Origin: Bacteroidales bacterium
GTDB lineage: Bacteria; Bacteroidota; Bacteroidia; Bacteroidales; UBA7960
NCBI GenBank assembly: GCA_007132865.1
Contig: SLNU01000281.1
Span: 1 to 6,692, forward strand
Direction: 5' to 3'
DNA length: 6,692 nucleotides
Shown one piece after another: positions 1-5,129 of the stretch. The notes beneath the pieces are model-generated. The model did no database searches, was not told the origin of the DNA, and saw nothing but the letters and a program-made list of their open reading frames with translations. Each line of letters opens with the position of its first letter. Positions within the stretch are counted from its first letter, which is position 1. Made by a program: the position numbers and the translations under genes.

Positions 1-137
1 AAGACAGCCCGTATTACGAGGTGGTCATTATGTCGCTCGTCCAGGTATATGTCCGTACCAACCAGCCAGAGAAACTAAAAGAAATAGAGGATATTTACCT
101 CAAATATTTTGGGGGAGCCGAGGAAGAACAGGAATAG
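1..137 (+). CDS. C-terminal end of an unidentified protein (5' partial)
   Basis: An open frame enters from the left edge (first full codon at 3) and ends at TAG 135-137, leaving 44 visible residues. The fragment is mostly helix-forming: a stretch around SLVQVYVRTNQPEKLKEIED reads like one TPR-type helical hairpin, followed by a short acidic tail (GGAEEEQE). No catalytic motif or membrane segment is visible. An in-frame ATG lies at 30, but codons upstream are also open and a strong terminator follows, so this is more likely the end of a larger gene than a 35-codon gene. Some large Bacteroidota membrane proteins (for example DUF2723) end in a similar helical tail, but that is only a guess. The family is not recognised. 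Confidence 0.6.
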   Translation, partial: DSPYYEVVIMSLVQVYVRTNQPEKLKEIEDIYLKYFGGAEEEQE

Positions 138-168
138 CTATAGAACAATACGAATCGCTATAAATGCA

Positions 169-196
169 AAACAGGGGAGCAATCCCCTGTTTCTTT
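169..196. terminator. Intrinsic, probably bidirectional terminator
   Basis: A perfect 10-bp inverted repeat (AAACAGGGGA / TCCCCTGTTT) encloses a GCAA tetraloop of the stable GNRA class. On the plus strand the stem ends in TTT, then CTTT, 32 bases after the stop of the partial gene at 137. On the minus strand the same stem is followed by TTTTGCATTT, so it can also end the leftward operon, whose last stop is at 280. It lies between two convergent genes. The remaining convergent spacer (about 197-279) is AT-rich and holds only short palindromes such as CCAGCTGG at 244-251, with no gene that I can support. Confidence 0.85.
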
Positions 197-279
197 GAAA
201 TACCATCTTAACATAATATTAATTATAATACATTTATGACAACCCAGCTGGATCGGCCGGAACGTCATATTTGGCTGGT

Positions 280-1029
280 TTACCTGGGATTAACCTGTGC
301 ACCTGTACCTGCAGATATTTCCTTATGCAAAGGGTTTCCTGTATAATTCACCATGCTGCCGGTATTCGCCTTGACTTCCAGCGATTCGGTCACAAACAAA
401 TCGGTTTGTGCGCCGGCACTTGTAGATAGCTTTACACTTTCTGCTTCCAGCAATGAAGCATCCAGCATGGACCCGGCATTGTTTTTGGCGGTCATCTCCC
501 GGACGCGACCCCGGATAATTGCTTCGGCCCCACTGCTCACCTCCAGTTCAATACGATCAAAATCTATGGCCAGCAAGCTTTTGGCTCCCGAATTGACTAC
601 ATGGTGCAGAATTTGCCCCTTTAAACCGTTTTCTGCCCGAACCCGGGCGCCAGACTGGGCAACCAGTGAGCCAATCTCCACCAGGTCAACCTCCACTTCA
701 ATGCTTGCGTTTTTCCCGGCCCAGGCGCGCAATGTGACATTCAGAACCTCATCATTCACCTCGGTACGGATGTGCTCCATCAGGTTGTCGTCGGCCCGGA
801 CAACCACCTTGTGTTGGTCTCCCTGTCGGATCAGCAGGCTCAGGCTGCCGGAGGCTTCAACCCCGTTAAACGCAGATACATCCACGCTATTGGTGATTAT
901 ATTCCCGCTGGGTTCAATGAATACCGTGGCTTTTAGCTGAACCCTGATAAAGACTATCAGTACGGCAATGGCTATGAGAATCAGAACAAATGCGCCAAGT
1001 AGAATTTTATTTGTTGTTTTCATATGCAT
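280..1029 (-). CDS. Membrane-anchored head-GIN domain (DUF2807) protein
   Basis: This 249-residue protein has one N-terminal hydrophobic segment (about residues 8-30) behind a short basic start (MHMKTTNK), so it is an uncleaved anchor or signal peptide. The rest is beta-rich and exposed outside the inner membrane. It has the DUF2807 opening pattern: FNGVEASGSLSLLIRQGD at about 54-71, then an LNVTL strand. After that come repeated small-residue turns: SGA at 126, 147 and 166, AGS at 185, AGA at 205, TGS at 223 and TGA at 242. The spacing of about 19-21 residues fits a beta-helix. Members are often called putative autotransporter adhesins, but there is no translocator domain here, so that name is doubtful. 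It is the last gene of the ABC/GntR operon, 41 bases after the GntR stop. Start: ATG 1029 or the ATG two codons later (1023) are equally possible; neither has a clear Shine-Dalgarno sequence. Molecular function is unknown; envelope sensing or binding is inferred from context. Confidence 0.88.
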   Translation of the reverse strand: MHMKTTNKILLGAFVLILIAIAVLIVFIRVQLKATVFIEPSGNIITNSVDVSAFNGVEASGSLSLLIRQGDQHKVVVRADDNLMEHIRTEVNDEVLNVTLRAWAGKNASIEVEVDLVEIGSLVAQSGARVRAENGLKGQILHHVVNSGAKSLLAIDFDRIELEVSSGAEAIIRGRVREMTAKNNAGSMLDASLLEAESVKLSTSAGAQTDLFVTESLEVKANTGSMVNYTGNPLHKEISAGTGAQVNPR

Positions 1030-1070
1030 TTATATTACTATTATTCTTTCTTTATATTATTATCCCCGGC

Positions 1071-1442
1071 CTAATTCCGGCTTTCTTTGCGGAATTTCTG
1101 ATGGTACCTCTTCAGGTCTTCAAAGTCCAGCTTTACCAGGTCCAGCATCCGGAACATTTTTGGCAGTTCTTCCTGTACGAATTGCTGTTTCTTCAATTCA
1201 AGGGTTTTTTCGAACCCATCCTCTGCCACAAAATAGCCAATGCCCCTTTTGTTGTAAATAATGCCCTGGTCCTGCAAGTAGTTGAAGGTCCGGATCGCGG
1301 TGTTGGGATTCACCTCCACCTTGACTGCGATTTCCCGTATCGAGGGGATCTTCTCCCCTTTCTGCCACTTTTTCTGCAGAATATTCTCGCAGAAATAATC
1401 GGCAATTTGCAGATAGATTGCTTGATTTTCGTTGAATTCCAT
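1071..1442 (-). CDS. GntR-family transcriptional repressor, YtrA subfamily
   Basis: A 123-residue DNA-binding protein. Residues about 8-72 form a GntR winged helix-turn-helix: the opening IYLQIADYF helix, then PSIREIAVKVEVNPNTAIR as helix-turn-helix, then LQDQGIIYNKRGIGYFV as the wing. Only about 50 residues follow, mostly charged helix, too short for the FadR, HutC or MocR effector domains. This small size defines the YtrA type, which usually dimerises through the short tail and represses ABC transporter operons next to it. Its ATG lies two bases after the permease stop (TAATAATG), with an AGGTG Shine-Dalgarno-like stretch five bases upstream, so it is the third gene of the operon it probably controls. 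The likely target is the palindrome at 3058-3079. The ligand is unknown; in Firmicutes relatives, cell-wall-active agents relieve repression. Confidence 0.93.
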   Translation of the reverse strand: MEFNENQAIYLQIADYFCENILQKKWQKGEKIPSIREIAVKVEVNPNTAIRTFNYLQDQGIIYNKRGIGYFVAEDGFEKTLELKKQQFVQEELPKMFRMLDLVKLDFEDLKRYHQKFRKESRN

Positions 1443-1444
1443 TA

Positions 1445-2209
1445 TTACACCTGCCTTTCTTTTAAACTAAACCAGGTAGTTACCAGGAAAAAGGGAATGG
1501 TAAGGTACCAGAAAATGAATTTGAATACTGCGGGAAGGATTTTGGTCATCAGGTTCTCCAGCGGAGCGATTACTACCTGTTCCTCCATCATGAACATGTC
1601 TCCCGACAAGCTGCGGAACAAACCCCATCCTACCAGTCCGGAATAAATATTCAGCGCCAGGCTGACTAAAAACAAGGCCAGCAGGGTCTTCAGGAAGTTG
1701 TTCTTGCGAAAATAGACCGCACCCAGCAGGAACACACTCTGGGTGACCAGATAGATGCCAATGGTTTTCAGACTCCCCGTCAAAATGACAGAATTAAACG
1801 GCATTGTTCCGTTCAATAGCTGCATGACCAGGTTGCCTGCCAGTCCGATCACAGACATGGCCAACAGGGAAATTATGGCGAACAGCGGACCCGTAATCAG
1901 CCAGGCGCTCACAAGCCGTTCCGTCAGGGAAACCGGCAGGGTCAGGTAACTGTAGCTGCGCTGTACCTGGTGAAGTTCAAAATAAATATTGCTGGTAAAA
2001 ATATACCCGCCGATAAACATCACGACAAAATACAGTGGTACCATGCCAGACAGGGCCGGGGGATTAAAATAGGCGACCAGCAACGAAATAATCAGCAATG
2101 TGCCGGCCATCCCGCCAAAGGCGATCAGCAGGCTCTTTGCACTGGAAAAGATCTGCCGTCGCATCAGCAATAACAATCTTTTTAAATCGAATAGGTTATT
2201 TGTTTCCAT
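1445..2209 (-). CDS. ABC transporter permease, six membrane segments
   Basis: A 254-residue integral membrane protein paired with the ATPase just upstream. Hydrophobic segments lie at about residues 27-47, 57-76, 101-128, 148-166, 172-192 and 228-247, giving six helices with a basic N-terminal tail (KRLLLLMRRQ) that should face the cytosol. The stretch YLTLPVSLTERLVSAWL (about 88-104), followed later by FRKNNFLKTLLALFLV, resembles the LPxSxxE signature of Bacteroidota ABC-2-type permeases in GntR-linked operons. I chose ATG 2209, seven bases after the ATPase stop. A longer frame begins at TTG 2227, overlapping the ATPase by 11 bases, but would add only MKIKTT, so it is less likely. The substrate cannot be told from the sequence; export of a peptide or envelope-active compound is inference from related systems. 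Confidence 0.9.
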   Translation of the reverse strand: METNNLFDLKRLLLLMRRQIFSSAKSLLIAFGGMAGTLLIISLLVAYFNPPALSGMVPLYFVVMFIGGYIFTSNIYFELHQVQRSYSYLTLPVSLTERLVSAWLITGPLFAIISLLAMSVIGLAGNLVMQLLNGTMPFNSVILTGSLKTIGIYLVTQSVFLLGAVYFRKNNFLKTLLALFLVSLALNIYSGLVGWGLFRSLSGDMFMMEEQVVIAPLENLMTKILPAVFKFIFWYLTIPFFLVTTWFSLKERQV

Positions 2210-2216
2210 GGTGGTT

Positions 2217-3044
2217 TTAATTTTCAAAAACTTGATTGATTTCCTTGGAGTTGGCTGTCACGCCATTGAACAGAAGCTCCAGATCCAACCGGGTCTCCTT
2301 GCCGCTCGTATTGGGCAAAATCCCGGCATATCCGCCAAAGGTTTCCTCAGCATACAAGGCCCTGCCCCCTTCCTTAACGGGTTCGAAAAGCAGATGCCTG
2401 CTGATGTGTTCCACGCTCTGGTTGAAAATGATCTTTCCCCCGTCAATGATGATCACGGGATCGATCAGGCTTTCCAGGTCACGCACCTGGTGGGTGGAAA
2501 TGACCAGAACCTGTTCTTCTGAAATGGAAGCGGCAATTACCCTTCTGAACTGACTTTTGGATGGGATGTCCAGTCCGTTTGTCGGCTCATCCATCAGCAT
2601 CAGCCTCGAATTGGTGGAGAGTCCGAATGCCAGCAGGAATTTTTTCTTCTGGCCGTAGGAAAGCTGGTTGAGCATGTTCTTGGAATGCAATTGGAATTCC
2701 CCAAGCAACCAGCTGAATTTATCGTGGTCGAAGCGGGTGTAAAACGGCGCATTGACCGACACATAGCTATCAATCCGCAAGGCCGGAAGATGATATTCCT
2801 CGGGCAGCAGGTAGATGTCCTGAAGCACCGAGGGGAGCCGGTCAGATGATGCATGACCGAACAGGGTGCATGCTCCCGACCGGGGAAAGACCAAACCTGA
2901 AATGATCCGCAGCAAGGTGGTTTTCCCTGCTCCGTTCTTCCCGAGCAATCCATATATATTGCCAGGTACAAGCTCCAGGTCCAACTGGTCAAACAAGCGT
3001 TGCTTCTTGTTGTAACCGAATGAAAGTTTTTTAATGGAGACCAT
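2217..3044 (-). CDS. ABC transporter ATP-binding protein (YtrB-like)
   Basis: A 275-residue cytosolic ATPase that powers the adjacent permease. Motifs in order: Walker A GKNGAGKT (35-42); a Q-loop region IYLLPEEYHLP (about 77-87), where the usual glutamine is replaced by the PEE form common in this subfamily; signature LSYGQ (128-132) followed by KKK; Walker B LMLMDEP (148-154) with catalytic E153; D-loop NGLD (156-159); switch histidine H185 in STHQ. The stretch DEPTNGLDIPSKSQFRR is typical of Bacteroidota members linked to GntR regulators. Residues about 218-275 form a C-terminal extension beyond the nucleotide-binding fold. It is the first gene of the operon; ATG 3044 is preceded by an AT-rich leader without a Shine-Dalgarno sequence, with a promoter and operator 14-69 bases upstream. 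Confidence 0.95.
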   Translation of the reverse strand: MVSIKKLSFGYNKKQRLFDQLDLELVPGNIYGLLGKNGAGKTTLLRIISGLVFPRSGACTLFGHASSDRLPSVLQDIYLLPEEYHLPALRIDSYVSVNAPFYTRFDHDKFSWLLGEFQLHSKNMLNQLSYGQKKKFLLAFGLSTNSRLMLMDEPTNGLDIPSKSQFRRVIAASISEEQVLVISTHQVRDLESLIDPVIIIDGGKIIFNQSVEHISRHLLFEPVKEGGRALYAEETFGGYAGILPNTSGKETRLDLELLFNGVTANSKEINQVFEN

Positions 3045-3057
3045 GATTATTGATTTA

Positions 3058-3079
3058 GTGTTCTACTTTACTAATACAC
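3058..3079. promoter_or_regulatory. Probable GntR (YtrA-type) operator
   Basis: An imperfect palindrome of the form GTGT-N2-TA-N6-TA-N2-ACAC; 7 of 11 base pairs are symmetric, including all of the outer GTGT/ACAC and inner TA/TA. It lies 13 bases upstream of the ATPase start and covers the transcription start predicted from the promoter at 3082-3113, so a bound dimer would block initiation. The layout resembles the YtrA site known from Bacillus, which has AGTGTA and TACACT arms about 13 bases apart; here an A also precedes the first GTGT (3057). That the GntR protein encoded at 1071-1442 binds here is inference. Confidence 0.7.
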
Positions 3080-3081
3080 CA

Positions 3082-3113
3082 CAAATGTAGGAAAGTTTTT
3101 TTTACAAATACAA
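3082..3113 (-). promoter_or_regulatory. Bacteroidota-type promoter for the ABC/GntR/DUF2807 operon
   Basis: On the minus strand a TACATTTG box (3089-3082) matches the Bacteroidota -7 consensus TAnnTTTG exactly. A TTG (3113-3111) sits 21 bases upstream, close to the usual -33 spacing. Transcription should begin near 3076-3078, leaving a leader of about 32-34 bases before ATG 3044. A run of eight T/A pairs lies in the spacer. It is the only convincing promoter seen for the four-gene operon. Confidence 0.7.
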
Positions 3114-3188
3114 GTTTTTGATAAAAAAATTTACTTTTTTTTTCTTTTTTTTCTTATTTGCCTGATTTGTAGGTGTTTAACATTTTTT
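3096..3188. other. Cluster of A/T tracts in the divergent control region
   Basis: The centre of the divergent spacer holds homopolymer runs: T8 at 3096-3103, T5 at 3115-3119, A7 at 3123-3129, T9 at 3135-3143, T8 at 3145-3152 and T6 at 3183-3188. Several neighbours are about 9-10 bases apart, roughly one helical turn; single C bases at 3134, 3144 and 3153 mark the phase. Such DNA tends to be curved or stiff and can bind nucleoid proteins or the RNA polymerase alpha subunit. No gene is seen in the 198-base spacer. Confidence 0.55.
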
Positions 3189-3191
3189 AAC
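3176..3191 (+). repeat. Short direct repeat TTTAAC, one helical turn apart
   Basis: TTTAAC occurs at 3176-3181 and again at 3186-3191, exactly 10 bases apart, so both copies face the same side of the helix. The pair lies about 33-48 bases upstream of the TATTTTTG box of the rightward operon, where an activator would be expected. In such AT-rich DNA the match could be chance. Confidence 0.3.
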
Positions 3192-3223
3192 TAGAAAAAG
3201 GACCAATAATTCCTGTCCGGACG

Positions 3224-3231
3224 TATTTTTG
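3224..3231 (+). promoter_or_regulatory. Candidate -7 box for the MoxR/Bat operon
   Basis: TATTTTTG fits the Bacteroidota -7 consensus TAnnTTTG, but no TTG is found about 20 bases upstream, where the -33 element should be. An 8-bp palindrome GTCCGGAC (3215-3222) abuts the box. Transcription would start near 3236, only about six bases before ATG 3243 but about 27 before the second in-frame ATG at 3264, so this box bears on which MoxR start is used. Confidence 0.4.
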
Positions 3232-3242
3232 CAACAACCAAT

Positions 3243-4247
3243 ATGAAAAAAATAAGCGCCGGTATGGATATCAAGGAATTGAATGAACGCATACAGCAGG
3301 AAAGCGCATTCGTGGACCTGCTCAATATGGAAATGGGCAAGGTCATTATCGGACAGCGGGCAATGGTCGACCGACTGCTGATCGGATTGCTGGCCAATGG
3401 GCATGTTTTGCTCGAAGGGGTGCCTGGTCTCGCCAAGACCCTGGCGATTAAGTCACTGGCCAATACGATAAAGGCCAAATTCAGCCGGATCCAGTTCACC
3501 CCTGATCTGCTTCCTGCCGACTTGATCGGCACCATGATCTATAGCCAGAAGACAGAGGAATTCGTTGTCAGAAAGGGGCCCGTTTTTGCCAATTTCATCC
3601 TGGCGGACGAGATCAACCGTGCGCCTGCAAAGGTACAAAGTGCCCTGCTTGAAGCCATGCAGGAAAGGCAGGTCACCATCGGGGATATGACTTATCCACT
3701 GGAAGAACCCTTTCTAGTGCTGGCCACCGAGAATCCGCTGGAACAGGAAGGCACCTATCCCCTGCCGGAAGCCCAGGTAGACCGCTTCATGCTCAAGGTT
3801 GTGATCGGATATCCGACAAAAGATGAAGAAAAACTGATCCTGAGGCAGAACATGCTGGAGGATTACCCTTCGACTGCCCCGGTGCTGGAGCCGGCCGATA
3901 TCATGAAAGCCAGGAATGTGGTCCGCGAGGTGTACCTGGATGAAAAAATCGAAAATTACATTACCGACATTGTGTTTGCGACCCGTTACCCGGATCAATA
4001 CGGCCTGGAGAAGTTCGTGCCCCTAATCAGCTACGGGGGATCCCCCAGGGCCAGCATCAATCTGGCACTGGCCGCCAAGGCCTTTGCCTTTATAAAAAGG
4101 AGGGGCTACGTGGTTCCTGAAGATATCCGGGCCGTTTGCGCCGATGTGCTGAGGCACCGCGTGGGTCTTACCTACGAAGCGGAAGCGGAAAACATCACGC
4201 CTGAAGACATCATTACAGAGATCCTGAATACGGTTGAGGTGCCCTAA
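3243..4247 (+). CDS. moxR: MoxR-family AAA+ ATPase
   Basis: A 334-residue cytosolic ATPase, full length for the family. Motifs: Walker A GVPGLAKT (59-66); Walker B FILADEINRA (118-127); sensor 1 in ATENPLEQEGTYPLPEAQ (161-178), where most relatives have ATQNP, a mild change; a candidate arginine finger in VDRF (179-182); sensor 2 GGSPRAS (265-271) in the C-terminal helical lid. MoxR proteins are thought to act as chaperones on partners with a VWA metal site, and two such genes follow directly. It leads the operon, 12 bases before the DUF58 gene. The start is uncertain: ATG 3243 gives an extra MKKISAG, while ATG 3264 begins MDIKELNERI, closer to how relatives usually begin, and it follows an A-rich leader (AAAAAAATAA) typical of Bacteroidota. 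Confidence 0.96.
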   Translation: MKKISAGMDIKELNERIQQESAFVDLLNMEMGKVIIGQRAMVDRLLIGLLANGHVLLEGVPGLAKTLAIKSLANTIKAKFSRIQFTPDLLPADLIGTMIYSQKTEEFVVRKGPVFANFILADEINRAPAKVQSALLEAMQERQVTIGDMTYPLEEPFLVLATENPLEQEGTYPLPEAQVDRFMLKVVIGYPTKDEEKLILRQNMLEDYPSTAPVLEPADIMKARNVVREVYLDEKIENYITDIVFATRYPDQYGLEKFVPLISYGGSPRASINLALAAKAFAFIKRRGYVVPEDIRAVCADVLRHRVGLTYEAEAENITPEDIITEILNTVEVP

Positions 4248-4259
4248 ATCCCGGTCCAT

Positions 4260-5126
4260 ATGGAAACCACGGAGCTGCTGAAGAAAGTCCGCAAAATTGA
4301 GATCAAAACGCGGGGGCTGTCCAGAGAGATGTTCTCGGGGCAGTACAGCAGTGCTTTCAAGGGGCGTGGCATGGCTTTCACGGAGGTTCGGGAATACCAG
4401 TACGGTGATGACATCCGCAGCATTGACTGGAATGTAACTGCCCGGCTGAACCACCCTTATGTTAAAGTCTTTGATGAGGAACGCGAGCTGACGGTCATGC
4501 TGCTGATCGATGTGAGCGGGTCGAACGCATTCGGTGCTGCCGGACGGATAAAGGAAAGCATGATTACAGAAATTGCAGGCGTACTTGCATTTTCGGCCAT
4601 CAGCAACAACGACAAGGTCGGAGTAATCTTCTTCAGTAGTCGGGTAGAGAAGTTCATTCCCCCCAAGAAAGGGACATCCCATATCCTGAGGATCATCAGG
4701 GAGCTGATCAATTTCAGGCCCAAAGACCAGGGCACAGACATTTCGGTTGCATTAAAATACATGCGGAATGCAATCAAGAAGCGCTCTGTGGCTTTCCTGT
4801 TATCCGACTTCAATGACAAAGAATTTGGCGATGCCTTGTCCATCGTGAATAAAAAGCATGACCTGGTCTGCATAAGGGTTTATGACCAGCGTGAAAAATC
4901 ACTGCCACAATCAGGATTGATGAAGCTTCAGGATGCTGAGACCGGGCAACGCATCTGGGTGGACACCTCCAGTCAGGTGGTACGTGACAGCCTGAGAGAA
5001 TGGAGTATGGAGCAGGACCGTATGATCCGGGCTGCTTTTACCAGGGCGGGAGTGGATTCTGTGGAGATATCCACGGAACAGGATTTCGTTCCGCCCCTAA
5101 TGAAATTGTTTAAAAGAAGGTCATAA
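4260..5126 (+). CDS. DUF58 protein with VWA-like metal site
   Basis: A 288-residue protein with no signal peptide or membrane helix, so cytosolic. The DUF58 core is clear: GRGMAFTEVREYQYGDDIRS (35-54), then IDWNVTARLNHPYVK (55-69). A VWA-like fold follows, with the metal-site motif DVSGS (84-88), a threonine in QGTDI (157-161), and LLSDF (180-184) near the position of the third metal ligand. These proteins almost always sit beside a MoxR ATPase and are presumed partners or substrates of it. Start ATG 4260 is 12 bases after the MoxR stop; no strong Shine-Dalgarno is seen. The next gene starts three bases after its stop, which supports translational coupling. The biochemical role of DUF58 is not established. 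Confidence 0.94.
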   Translation: METTELLKKVRKIEIKTRGLSREMFSGQYSSAFKGRGMAFTEVREYQYGDDIRSIDWNVTARLNHPYVKVFDEERELTVMLLIDVSGSNAFGAAGRIKESMITEIAGVLAFSAISNNDKVGVIFFSSRVEKFIPPKKGTSHILRIIRELINFRPKDQGTDISVALKYMRNAIKKRSVAFLLSDFNDKEFGDALSIVNKKHDLVCIRVYDQREKSLPQSGLMKLQDAETGQRIWVDTSSQVVRDSLREWSMEQDRMIRAAFTRAGVDSVEISTEQDFVPPLMKLFKRRS

Positions 5127-5129
5127 GGA

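Noticed and set aside
244..260. CCAGCTGG and CGGCCG palindromes considered as a second terminator or attachment site
   Set aside because: They are short, not followed by a T run, and no integrase, tRNA or repeat partner is in view.
353..940. Plus-strand open frame of 195 codons opposite the DUF2807 gene
   Set aside because: Its translation is low in structure and rich in S, T and R, as expected of an antisense shadow; the minus-strand frame has clear DUF2807 repeats.
1030..1070. Spacer before the DUF2807 gene considered as an internal promoter
   Set aside because: Only 41 AT-rich bases, with no TAnnTTTG and TTG pair on the minus strand; co-transcription is simpler.
990..1646. Plus-strand open frame of 218 codons across the GntR gene and the permease end
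   Set aside because: It crosses two well-supported minus-strand genes and has no recognisable domain; its hydrophobic start comes from AT-rich spacer sequence.
2210..2227. TTG start extending the permease by six residues
   Set aside because: It would add MKIKTT and overlap the ATPase; ATG 2209 gives normal operon spacing without overlap.
3134..3156. Pyrimidine-rich tract considered as the U-tail of a terminator
   Set aside because: No GC-rich hairpin precedes it, and no gene on either strand ends near it; the flanking operons diverge.
4023..4682. Minus-strand frame of 219 codons spanning the moxR/DUF58 junction
   Set aside because: Both plus-strand genes have complete family motifs, and the minus-strand translation shows no domain pattern.
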